Shown: positions 8,329-15,790 of the stretch, in pieces
How the letters are laid out: every line of letters begins with the position of its first letter
Numbering within the stretch: position 1 is the stretch's first letter
Assembly (NCBI RefSeq): GCF_902804475.1
Contig: NZ_CADCSU010000103.1
Location: 1-64,000, forward strand
Length of the DNA stretch: 64,000 nucleotides
From: Flavobacterium bizetiae
GTDB lineage: Bacteria; Bacteroidota; Bacteroidia; Flavobacteriales; Flavobacteriaceae
Reading direction: 5' to 3'
Notes under the pieces: generated by a model
Database searches by the model: none
What the model was told of the DNA's origin: nothing
What the model saw: only the letters and a program-made list of their open reading frames with translations
Position numbers and translations under genes: made by a program

Positions 8329-8976
8329 TTTACTTCCGTAAGCAAGATCACCAGCATCTCCCAGACCAGGAATAATGTAGTTTTTCTTATTTAATTTCTC
8401 GTCGAGAGAAGCCACCCATAAATGGCAATTGTCCGGAAGGCTTTCTTCAAGAAAAGCAATTCCTTCTGGTGCAGCAATAACCACTACAATATGAATCTCC
8501 TTTGGAGTAGCATTTTGAATCAGTTTTTCATGAACCGCTACAATAGATTGCCCCGTTGCCAACATCGGATCAAGCAATAAAACCGTTTTATCATTGATGT
8601 TTGAAACAGCCTGATATTCAACCCGAATTTCAAATTCGTGATCATTATTAGGATGATATCTGCAAGCCGATACAAAGCTGTTTTCGGCATGATCAAAATA
8701 ATTCAAAAAACCGTTATGAAGCGGCAATCCGGCTCTTAAAATTGAACATAAAACCAAATCACTTTCAATTTCGGTTGTCTTTTTAATACCAAGCGGAGTC
8801 TCAATTTCAACTTCTTTATACGACAAATCCTTACTAAGTTCATAAGCCATAATTTCGCCAATTCGCTCAATATTTCGTCTAAAACGCATACTATCGTTTT
8901 GAACGCTTACGTTTCTGATTTGACCTAAAAAGTGATTTAATACGCTATTATTTTCAGAAATATAATGGATTTTCAT
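8323..8976 (-). CDS. upp: Uracil phosphoribosyltransferase
   Basis: This 217-residue cytosolic enzyme salvages uracil to UMP with PRPP. The PRPP-binding motif is VLLLDPMLATGQSIVAV, and the uracil-binding end is IIPGLGDAGDLAYGS, both diagnostic of bacterial UPRTs. VLCSILRAGLPLHNGFL is the other conserved core strand. The length is normal. It is divergent from the DUF4254 gene, and the two 5' regions overlap if the longer reading frame of that gene is used. Confidence 0.95.
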   Translation of the reverse strand: MKIHYISENNSVLNHFLGQIRNVSVQNDSMRFRRNIERIGEIMAYELSKDLSYKEVEIETPLGIKKTTEIESDLVLCSILRAGLPLHNGFLNYFDHAENSFVSACRYHPNNDHEFEIRVEYQAVSNINDKTVLLLDPMLATGQSIVAVHEKLIQNATPKEIHIVVVIAAPEGIAFLEESLPDNCHLWVASLDEKLNKKNYIIPGLGDAGDLAYGSKL

Positions 8977-9059
8977 AATAAAAATTTAGAATTATCAATG
9001 GGTTACAGTACGATAACGAAAATTTCATCGTTTTATTCGCACGATAAAAGTATAAAAAG

Positions 9060-9067
9060 TATCTTTG
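9060..9067 (+). promoter_or_regulatory. -7 element of the DUF4254 gene
   Basis: TATCTTTG (TAnnTTTG) lies 21 bp before the ATG at 9088. This placement argues for that start rather than any ATG further upstream. Confidence 0.55.
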
Positions 9068-9087
9068 TAACTCTAACAAATAAAGAC

Positions 9088-9693
9088 ATGTTTTCAAAAT
9101 TAGCATATTCTGTTTTCGAACAAAGCATCAAGGATTATCATCAATTTGATAATGTAGATCAACCTATAAACAATCCTTACCCTAAGGATAAATTCGAGCA
9201 TTTGTTATATCTAAAAAACTGGATTGACACTGTTCAATGGCATTTTGAGGACATCATTCGTGATCCGCAAATAGATCCTGTAGCAGCTCTTACCTTAAAA
9301 AGAAGAATCGATGCTTCAAATCAGGAACGTACTGATATGGTAGAATATATCGACAGCTATTTTTTACAAAAATACAGCGATGTAAAAGTAAAAGATGGTG
9401 CAAAAATCAACTCAGAAAGTCCGGCTTGGGCTTTTGACAGATTGTCGATCCTGGCATTAAAAATTTATCATATGCATGAAGAAGCTACTCGTGCAGAGGC
9501 TTCACAAGAGCACAGAGATAAATGTCAGGAAAAACTAAACATCCTTTTAGAACAAAGAAGCGATTTATCAACAGCGATTGATGATTTGCTTACAGATATC
9601 GAAAACGGAGATAAATTCATGAAAGTGTACAAACAAATGAAAATGTACAACGACGATGAATTAAATCCTGTTTTATACCAAAATAAGAAATAA
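9088..9693 (+). CDS. DUF4254 family protein
   Basis: This ~201-residue soluble, mostly helical protein is recognised as DUF4254 from ASNQERTDMVEYID, with the following PAWAFDRLSILALKIYHM. The family is common in Bacteroidota next to lipopolysaccharide glycosyltransferases, and here a GT9 gene follows; the biochemical role is not known to me. The frame is open further upstream, to 8965, but a promoter element at 9060-9067 and overlap with the divergent upp gene favour the start MFSKLAYSVFEQS at 9088. Confidence 0.85.
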   Translation: MFSKLAYSVFEQSIKDYHQFDNVDQPINNPYPKDKFEHLLYLKNWIDTVQWHFEDIIRDPQIDPVAALTLKRRIDASNQERTDMVEYIDSYFLQKYSDVKVKDGAKINSESPAWAFDRLSILALKIYHMHEEATRAEASQEHRDKCQEKLNILLEQRSDLSTAIDDLLTDIENGDKFMKVYKQMKMYNDDELNPVLYQNKK

Positions 9694-9724
9694 TTTCTGG
9701 AGCTATTTCCAGCTTTCCATTTCA

Positions 9725-9742
9725 TCCCGATAGCTATCGGGA
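9725..9742. repeat. Dispersed palindrome TCCCGATAGCTATCGGGA, copy 1
   Basis: This is a perfect 18-bp palindrome between the DUF4254 and GT9 genes. An identical copy is at 27922-27939. Such short intergenic palindromes are typical dispersed repeats of Flavobacterium genomes. Confidence 0.8.
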
Positions 9743-9745
9743 CAC

Positions 9746-9821
9746 AAAAAAATAGAGTTTCTATTGTTAAAAAAAGAGCTTCCGTTGGTCGCTTTTTTTA
9801 AACAAGAAACTTTATTTTTTT
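9746..9821 (+). terminator. Long imperfect hairpin after the DUF4254 gene
   Basis: Outer arms of about 17 bp (9746-9762 with 9805-9821) enclose a second pair of arms around 9766-9804. The right outer arm ends in a T run, so it can act as a terminator for the plus-strand gene before it. Confidence 0.6.
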
Positions 9822-9898
9822 TGCTCCGGGATTTTCATTTCAATCTGGGCTAAAAATACAGAACCGGAAAAAGACGTGAATTTAAAAACATCAAGAAA

Positions 9899-10936
9899 TT
9901 GTCTAGTAAAATTAAGCATATAGCCGTCATGAGACTTTCCGCAATGGGAGACGTCGCCATGACGGTTCCTGTTTTACGCGCTTTTGTAAAACAGTATCCA
10001 GAGGTAAAAATCACCGTAATTTCACGTCCGTTTTTCAAGCCATTTTTTGACGGAATCCCGAATCTTGACTTTTTTGCTTTTGATGAAAAAGAATGTCACA
10101 AAGGTTTTGCGGGACTTTTGAAACTGTTTCAAGACGTGAAAAAGCTTAAAATTGATGCTTTTGCAGATCTTCATAATGTTTTAAGATCAAAAATTGTGAG
10201 TTTACTTTTCGCTTTAAGCGGAAAAAAAAGAGCCACTGTTGACAAAGGTCGTGAAGGTAAAAAAGAGCTAACACGCGCCGAAAATAAAGTATTCAGGCAA
10301 TTGCCAACTATGTTCGAAAGACATGCAAAAGTGTTTCAGGAACTTGGTTTTCCTTTAAATTTATCCAACCCAACTTTCCCTGAGAAGGCAAGTTTAAGTT
10401 CAGAAATTCTCGAAATTATTGGCGACAAAAACCAAAAATTAATAGGCATTGCACCTTTTGCACAATACGATTCTAAGGTTTATCCGCAAGATTTAATGCA
10501 GGAAGTGATTGCAAAATTGGCAGCTAATAAAGAGTATAAAATAGTACTTTTTGGAGGAGGAAAGAAAGAAATCGAAATACTGGAATCATTTGCAAAACCA
10601 TTTGAAAATGTAATCAATATGGCCGGAAAAATTAAATTTCAGCAAGAATTACAGCTTATTAGTAAGCTCGAGGTAATGCTTTCTATGGATTCCGGAAACG
10701 CACATATTGCAGCAATGCTGGGCGTAAAAGTTATCACACTTTGGGGCGCAACACATCCGTATGCAGGATTTTTGCCTTTCAATCAAACGATGGAAAATGC
10801 TTTAATTTCAGACCGAAATCAATATCCGCAATTGCCAACATCAGTTTACGGAAACAAAATTGTCGAAGGTTATCAGGATGCAATGAGAACCATACTTCCG
10901 GATGAAATTGTAAATAAAATTCAGAGTCTTTTGTAA
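9899..10936 (+). CDS. Glycosyltransferase family 9 (heptosyltransferase-like)
   Basis: This 345-residue GT-B protein resembles ADP-heptose:LPS heptosyltransferases. Its N-terminus IAVMRLSAMGDVAMTVPVL matches the GDxxxxTPV-type opening of GT9. IGIAPFAQYDSKVYP and MLSMDSGNAHIAAMLGVKVITLWGATHP form the donor-binding half; the latter is the hallmark D-S-G-x-x-H-I-A segment. It should act at the cytoplasmic face in LPS core assembly. The start is TTG (9899), since no in-frame ATG precedes the conserved N-terminus. Donor specificity (heptose or another sugar) cannot be told. Confidence 0.88.
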   Translation: MSSKIKHIAVMRLSAMGDVAMTVPVLRAFVKQYPEVKITVISRPFFKPFFDGIPNLDFFAFDEKECHKGFAGLLKLFQDVKKLKIDAFADLHNVLRSKIVSLLFALSGKKRATVDKGREGKKELTRAENKVFRQLPTMFERHAKVFQELGFPLNLSNPTFPEKASLSSEILEIIGDKNQKLIGIAPFAQYDSKVYPQDLMQEVIAKLAANKEYKIVLFGGGKKEIEILESFAKPFENVINMAGKIKFQQELQLISKLEVMLSMDSGNAHIAAMLGVKVITLWGATHPYAGFLPFNQTMENALISDRNQYPQLPTSVYGNKIVEGYQDAMRTILPDEIVNKIQSLL

Positions 10937-10960
10937 ATTATAGGAGGCTAAAATCTCAAT

Positions 10961-11010
10961 AAAAAAAATCCAAATCCCAATTGTAAAAGTTGGAATTTGG
11001 ATTTTTTTTA
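10961..11010. terminator. Bidirectional terminator between convergent genes
   Basis: The inverted repeat AAAAAATCCAAATCCCAA pairs with TTGGAATTTGGATTTTTT. There is an A run before it and a T run after it, so it can stop both the GT9 gene and the convergent gene at 11026. Confidence 0.8.
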
Positions 11011-11025
11011 TTGGAATTTAATTGT

Positions 11026-11421
11026 TTATAAATCAAGAAAAAGATATCCCATTGCTTTCTTTTTGTTTCTATCGACTACAACTTCTACAAAATGATTTTC
11101 TTTTTCTGTAGCGAGCAAAATGTGCTCAAAATCTTCAGTTGAATTTCGGTAAACCTTATGTACCAGTTCAGATTCTTTAATTTTTTTCGATAAAATTTTA
11201 GCAGCTTTTAATTCGCTCACATAGGGCCAAATATTAAAAAAACTATCTTTTGATGATATTTCTTTCATTCCTTCGCTCATTGATGAATTATATTTTTCTG
11301 CCGAAAGTAATTTAGGCGCTTTTCTGTTTCTTCTTTTTTTAATTATAAAATAAATACAAAAACAAGAGGTTATTACAAAAAGTACGATAAAAGATAGACG
11401 GAGGTAATGATGCATTGCCAT
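11026..11421 (-). CDS. Hypothetical single-pass membrane protein
   Basis: This 131-residue protein has one N-terminal transmembrane helix (residues ~8-27, LSFIVLFVITSCFCIYFII) followed by the basic stop-transfer sequence KKRRNRK. The ~100-residue soluble domain would therefore lie in the cytoplasm. The C-terminal part (FEHILLATEKENHFVEVVV then MGYLFLDL) looks like a small alpha/beta domain; no family is recognised. It shares the terminator at 10961-11010 with the GT9 gene and is followed upstream by another small unknown gene on the same strand. Confidence 0.65.
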   Translation of the reverse strand: MAMHHYLRLSFIVLFVITSCFCIYFIIKKRRNRKAPKLLSAEKYNSSMSEGMKEISSKDSFFNIWPYVSELKAAKILSKKIKESELVHKVYRNSTEDFEHILLATEKENHFVEVVVDRNKKKAMGYLFLDL

Positions 11422-11567
11422 GATATTTAATATTTAAACGTGTTGACAAATCTTATTTAGCTCTACAATTTCACAAAAGGGGAGATTGCGATTACTGTAA
11501 TTTCACCTCTAATATAATAAAAAATCGGCAATATTTTAGCAATATTTTGGTTTTATTTCAATGCCAA

Positions 11568-11876
11568 TTAAAGCCAAATTTTCTCGTCTCTACATCTGCT
11601 GTAAATATAATTTTTAAGATTCGAAATTGTAGCTTCATAATTTGGCGCTTCATAACCAAATCGTTCGTGTTCCATTTGCTCTTTTTCGATAGCATTACAG
11701 CCTTTTATTACTTCTTTGAGCATATCCAGCATGGCAAGTTCTTTATTATTGGTTTTCTGAAATTTAAGATCAACAATTTCATCTTGCAATTCTTCGCAGT
11801 ATTCTACAAGTTTCTCTACTTCAGGTTCGTCTAAAAGATATTCTTTACTTTTAAAAATTTCTCGTACGGATCTCAT
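11568..11876 (-). CDS. Hypothetical helical protein
   Basis: This 102-residue, acidic, almost fully helical protein has a probable short coiled coil (VEKLVEYCEELQDEIVDLK). There is no signal peptide or membrane segment, and no domain is recognised. Codon usage and composition are like the neighbours. It lies on the same strand as the gene at 11026, 146 bp upstream of it, with no obvious promoter element between them. It is likely real because the frame is complete and well filled, but its role is unknown. Confidence 0.6.
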   Translation of the reverse strand: MRSVREIFKSKEYLLDEPEVEKLVEYCEELQDEIVDLKFQKTNNKELAMLDMLKEVIKGCNAIEKEQMEHERFGYEAPNYEATISNLKNYIYSRCRDEKIWL

Positions 11877-11922
11877 GTTAATTAAATTTTCATTTTGTTA
11901 AATGCCAAATTCCAATTTCTCC

Positions 11923-12116
11923 TCTTTGTCAAAGTGTTAAACTTTGACAAAGATTGTCTACTATTTTTTGTCATTCCGTGGAACGACGGATCTCAGTAAA
12001 AAACTTCGCAATCAAAATCGCCAATCTTTGTAGAGCTACTTGTGGAGTTCCCTCGTTCCTCGGGATGACAATAATAGTGGTTATTTTGTGTGAAATATTT
12101 TTAAGCTTTGACAAAG
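11923..12116. repeat. Intergenic repeat block with two palindrome families
   Basis: The 374-bp gap 11877-12250 contains three recognisable parts. A palindrome (11923-11952) has arms TCTTTGTCAAAGT and ACTTTGACAAAGA, and is also found at 36526-36556. Then comes a 104-bp inverted repeat with 27-bp imperfect arms (11968-11994 with 12045-12071) of the TGTCATTCCG/CGGGATGACA type that is dispersed in many Bacteroidota genomes. A half copy of the first palindrome lies near 12104-12116. No coding sequence is seen. Confidence 0.7.
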
Positions 12117-12185
12117 ATTAAAAAAATAATAAAACAAAAAAACAAGATTTAGTAGCATTGGCAGTGTTCAGTAATTAGTAGACAT

Positions 12186-12216
12186 AAAAAAGAGTTTGCA
12201 TTGCAAACCCTTTTTT
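12186..12216. terminator. Terminator downstream of the PaaE-like gene
   Basis: Arms built on GTTTGCA and TGCAAAC are flanked by an A run and a T run. On the minus strand it follows the stop of the gene at 12251. Confidence 0.7.
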
Positions 12217-12250
12217 ATAACTGTGACGGTAAACTGAGACTGAAAACTTT

Positions 12251-13303
12251 CTACACGTCATCATAATCTACATAAATAGACTCTGATGTTGGATGCGCCT
12301 GACAAGTTAAAATTAAACCTGAAGCGATTTCTTTATCTGTTAAAATGGAATTTTTAGTCATTTCGGCACTTCCAGAAGTTACACGAGCAAGACAGCTGCT
12401 GCAAATTCCGCCCTGGCAAGAATATGGAGCATCGATTCCTTGTTTTAAAGCCGCATCTAATATGGTTTGTTTTTGAGACATTTCGAACGAAACTTCGTCA
12501 TCATCTACTAAAACAGTAATTTTTGTATGTCCTTCTAGTGAAGCTTTTATTTCATTTTCCTGAGATGATGAAGTAAAAAGTTCAAACTTAATAGCTGATT
12601 CTTTTACGTTTTTCTCCTTTAAAATAGCAGAAACCGTATTGATCATTTCTTCTGGTCCGCACAAGAAAAACTTATCAAATTGTAATTCTTTGTGTTTGTT
12701 ATTCAAAACAAAATTTACCGAAGATTTCTCGATTCTTCCAAACAATGCATTTTCGGCTTTAGCCTGGCTAAAGACATAATGCACGAAAAAGCGACCTACA
12801 TATTGCAATTGCAAATCATGTAACTCCTGATAAAAAATAGTGTCTTCTGGAGTTTTATTTCCGTAAACCAATATAAATGAACTTTTTGGTTCACTCTTTA
12901 AAACTGATTTTATGATCGAAAGTACAGGAGTAATTCCGCTTCCGGCAACAAAAGCTGCGTAGTTTTTTTGTCTTTCTGCGTCTGGCTCAAAAGTAAATAT
13001 CCCTTCAGGATGACCTACTTCAAGAACATCGCCCGCTTTAAGTCTGGTATTCGCAAATTGAGAAAACAAACCGTTTTTTACTGCTTTTACTGCAATTCTT
13101 AATTCACCGCTTTCTGGTGCTGAACAAATAGAATAAGCACGACGAATTTCTTGGTTATCAAGAGTTAATTTTAAATTTATGTATTGTCCGGCTATAAATT
13201 TATAGTCTGGTTTTAGTTCTTCAGGAACATTAAAAAGTACAGAAACCGCGTCTTTTGTTTCGCGTTTTACCTCTTTAATTATAAGTTTTAAGAATGAAGG
13301 CAT
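12251..13303 (-). CDS. PaaE-like FAD/NAD(P)H oxidoreductase with C-terminal 2Fe-2S ferredoxin domain
   Basis: This 350-residue soluble electron-transfer protein has three modules in order. The FAD-binding barrel has RRAYSICSAP (R-x-Y-S motif). The NAD(P)-binding domain has AAFVAGSGITPVLSII and FFLCGPEEMI. The plant-type ferredoxin domain has cluster ligands CQGGICSSC and a distal LTCQAH. This is the layout of PaaE, reductase of phenylacetyl-CoA epoxidase, but no paa genes are nearby, so it may serve another oxygenase or desaturase. A -7 element lies 17 bp upstream. The start at 13303 fits the conserved N-terminus. Confidence 0.88.
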   Translation of the reverse strand: MPSFLKLIIKEVKRETKDAVSVLFNVPEELKPDYKFIAGQYINLKLTLDNQEIRRAYSICSAPESGELRIAVKAVKNGLFSQFANTRLKAGDVLEVGHPEGIFTFEPDAERQKNYAAFVAGSGITPVLSIIKSVLKSEPKSSFILVYGNKTPEDTIFYQELHDLQLQYVGRFFVHYVFSQAKAENALFGRIEKSSVNFVLNNKHKELQFDKFFLCGPEEMINTVSAILKEKNVKESAIKFELFTSSSQENEIKASLEGHTKITVLVDDDEVSFEMSQKQTILDAALKQGIDAPYSCQGGICSSCLARVTSGSAEMTKNSILTDKEIASGLILTCQAHPTSESIYVDYDDV

Positions 13304-13319
13304 GATTGTATATTTTATG

Positions 13320-13327
13320 CAAAAGTA
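13320..13327 (-). promoter_or_regulatory. -7 element of the PaaE-like gene
   Basis: It reads TACTTTTG on the minus strand, ending 16 bp before the start codon, which would give a leader of about 10 bases. Confidence 0.5.
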
Positions 13328-13390
13328 GCAAACGGAGATTAAATGTCAGGCACGAAATAATTATTTTTAACTTTTTTTGTAACGTTTGGT

Positions 13391-13398
13391 TACATTTG
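13391..13398 (+). promoter_or_regulatory. -7 element of the ABC permease gene
   Basis: TACATTTG lies 34 bp before the ATG at 13432, with a TTTTTTG stretch about 19-20 bp upstream as a possible -33 element. Confidence 0.5.
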
Positions 13399-13431
13399 AT
13401 CTCTTACTACAAAACTGAAAACCAAATAACC

Positions 13432-14892
13432 ATGATTAAAAAGTTTATTTATCTAGAATGGAAAGCCTTTACGAGATCAGCATCCTTTGGTGCAAACGTG
13501 GCAATGAAAATTTTAATTGGTTTTTTGATGGTTTATTTTTCGGTACTTTTTATCGGAATGGGCGTTGGAGCATTTTATGTATTAAGAAAAATGAATCTCG
13601 AACCCTTATCAACCATCAACCAATTTCTAATTTATTATTTTCTGTTTGATCTCGCTGTTCGCTTGTTAATGCAGGCAATCCCGGTATTGAATATCAAACC
13701 ATTATTGGTTTTACCTTTCAAGAAACCAACCATTGTTCATTTCTCATTAGGCAAAACAGCTTTGTCTTTTTTTAACTGGGTTCATGCCCTTTTCTTCATT
13801 CCCTTTTCGATTGTGCTAGCCATGGAAGGTTACGACATTACGGGGATTATTTTTTGGCTGTTAGCCGCATTTTCGTTAGTATATATCAACAATTTCCTGA
13901 ATATTATTTTAAGTAATATTGATAAATTATTTGTTGTTTTTATTGGAATAATTATGGCTTTGGGCGCCTCTCAATATTATAAAATATTTGATATTACGAC
14001 CTTTACAACGCCTGTTTTTCAGGGATTTTATGAAACAAAAGGATTGTTTATAATTCCAGTTTTGGTATTAGCCGGATTGTATTTATTTACATTTAAATAT
14101 TTTAAGAACAACCTGTTTTTAGATGCAGGACTTTCTAAAAAAGAAGACATTGCGACTACAGAAAATCTTTCCTGGCTGAATCAGTTTGGGACTTTGGGAA
14201 CCTTTCTAAAAAATGATATTAAATTGATTAAGAGAAACAAAAGGTCAAAAACAACCATATTTATGAGTGTTTTCTTTTTGTTCTACGGTTTCATCTTTTT
14301 CGGAAACACACATCAGCCGGAAGTGATGCATATTTTTGCAGGAATCTTTGTTTCAGGAGGATTTTTATTTGTCTTTGGTCAGTTTGTACCAAGCTGGGAT
14401 AGTTCGTATTATCAATTAATGATGACACAGAATATTCCGTATCGCGGTTATATTACTTCAAAATGGTGGCTGATAGTTATTGGTACTATTATTTCGACAA
14501 TCATCGCTTCTTTTTATCTTTTCTTCGGATGGGAAATTTACTTAACTATTGTAGTTGGAGCCATTTATAACATTGGTGTAAACTCGCATTTAGTACTTTT
14601 GGGCGGAGCATTTACAAAAACACCAATCGATTTAAGCTCAGCCGGCGGTGCTTTTGGAGATAAAAAAGCTTTTAATGCCAGTGCAATGTTATTGACTTTG
14701 CCAAAATTATTATTGCCTTTAGGACTTTATGCTATTGGCCTTCATTTAGGAAACAAAACCATCGGTTTAGCATTAGTGGCAGGTGCCGGAGTTTTAGGTT
14801 TTATCTTAAAAGACAAAGTTTTTTCTTTAATCGAAAAAAGGTATAAAATCGAGAAATACAGCACGATAAGTGCTTACAAACAAAAAAACTAA
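13432..14892 (+). CDS. ABC transporter membrane subunit (DUF5687-like)
   Basis: This ~486-residue polytopic protein has roughly ten to twelve hydrophobic helices, which I match to DUF5687, a Bacteroidota ABC-2-type permease family. The gene is followed 114 bp later by a stand-alone ATPase gene, which supports a two-part transporter. The substrate is unknown. The frame is open back to 13306, but the ATG at 13432 (MIKKFIYLEWKAFTRS) matches the usual family start and lies downstream of a TAnnTTTG element. Confidence 0.8.
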   Translation: MIKKFIYLEWKAFTRSASFGANVAMKILIGFLMVYFSVLFIGMGVGAFYVLRKMNLEPLSTINQFLIYYFLFDLAVRLLMQAIPVLNIKPLLVLPFKKPTIVHFSLGKTALSFFNWVHALFFIPFSIVLAMEGYDITGIIFWLLAAFSLVYINNFLNIILSNIDKLFVVFIGIIMALGASQYYKIFDITTFTTPVFQGFYETKGLFIIPVLVLAGLYLFTFKYFKNNLFLDAGLSKKEDIATTENLSWLNQFGTLGTFLKNDIKLIKRNKRSKTTIFMSVFFLFYGFIFFGNTHQPEVMHIFAGIFVSGGFLFVFGQFVPSWDSSYYQLMMTQNIPYRGYITSKWWLIVIGTIISTIIASFYLFFGWEIYLTIVVGAIYNIGVNSHLVLLGGAFTKTPIDLSSAGGAFGDKKAFNASAMLLTLPKLLLPLGLYAIGLHLGNKTIGLALVAGAGVLGFILKDKVFSLIEKRYKIEKYSTISAYKQKN

Positions 14893-15006
14893 TTAGAGAA
14901 TGTGCCAATTTGATAATGTGAAAATTTTATCCAATTGCAACCAAACTTAAACAACAAGCAAGAGATTTTTTAATCTAAAATCAATCATCTAAAATCTAAA
15001 ATCACC

Positions 15007-15702
15007 ATGATACAAGTAAATCAACTTTCAAAACAATATAACGGAACAACAGTTTTAAACATTAACAATCTTGAAATTCCAAAAGGACAAAGCTTTGGTT
15101 TAGTAGGTAATAACGGAGCAGGAAAAACTACTTTCTTTAGTTTGTTATTAGATCTTATTCAGCCTTCTACAGGAAATATTACAAACAATAGTATTCAGGT
15201 AAATACCAGCGAAAACTGGAAATCTTTTACAGGATCTTTTCTTGACGAAAGTTTTTTGATAGGATATTTAACTCCAGAGGAATACTTTTATTTTATTGGA
15301 GATTTACGTCATCAAAATAAAGCCGATATTGATGCTTTATTGAAACAACATGAAGAATTTTTTAATGGAGAAATCCTGAATAACAAAAAATATTTAAGAG
15401 ATTTATCAAAAGGAAACCAGAAAAAAGTGGGGATTATTGCCACACTTATAGGTAATCCTGAAGTAGTTATCTTAGACGAACCTTTCGCAAATTTAGATCC
15501 TACAACCGTAAGCCGATTAAAAAAAATAATAAAAGATCTGGCCGATAATCCTAATGTTACCGTATTGGTTTCTAGTCATGATTTGCAGCATACAGTAGAG
15601 GTTTGCGATAGAATTGTAGCTCTTAATAAAGGCGAAGTGGTAAAAGATATTCAAACTTCAAAAGAAACCTTACAAGAACTGGAATTGTTTTTTGCGGTTT
15701 AA
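15007..15702 (+). CDS. ABC transporter ATP-binding protein
   Basis: This 231-residue nucleotide-binding subunit has Walker A GLVGNNGAGKTTFF, the signature LSKGNQKKVG (the variant LSxGxxxK of ABC-2 exporters), Walker B VVILDEPFANLDP and the H-loop VLVSSHDL. It works at the inner face of the cytoplasmic membrane with the permease encoded just upstream. The short AT-rich gap before it carries small direct repeats (variants of ATCTAAAATC) but no clear promoter. Confidence 0.92.
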   Translation: MIQVNQLSKQYNGTTVLNINNLEIPKGQSFGLVGNNGAGKTTFFSLLLDLIQPSTGNITNNSIQVNTSENWKSFTGSFLDESFLIGYLTPEEYFYFIGDLRHQNKADIDALLKQHEEFFNGEILNNKKYLRDLSKGNQKKVGIIATLIGNPEVVILDEPFANLDPTTVSRLKKIIKDLADNPNVTVLVSSHDLQHTVEVCDRIVALNKGEVVKDIQTSKETLQELELFFAV

Positions 15703-15790
15703 ATTTCTATATTTCAAAAAGAAGCGTATTTTTACAAGTCAATATACTAAAAATCCTTTTTAGCAGTTAATTGATTTAAAATCTTTTCTA

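Noticed and set aside
12251-13303. Evidence for phenylacetate degradation
   Set aside because: Only a PaaE-like reductase is present; no other paa gene lies nearby.
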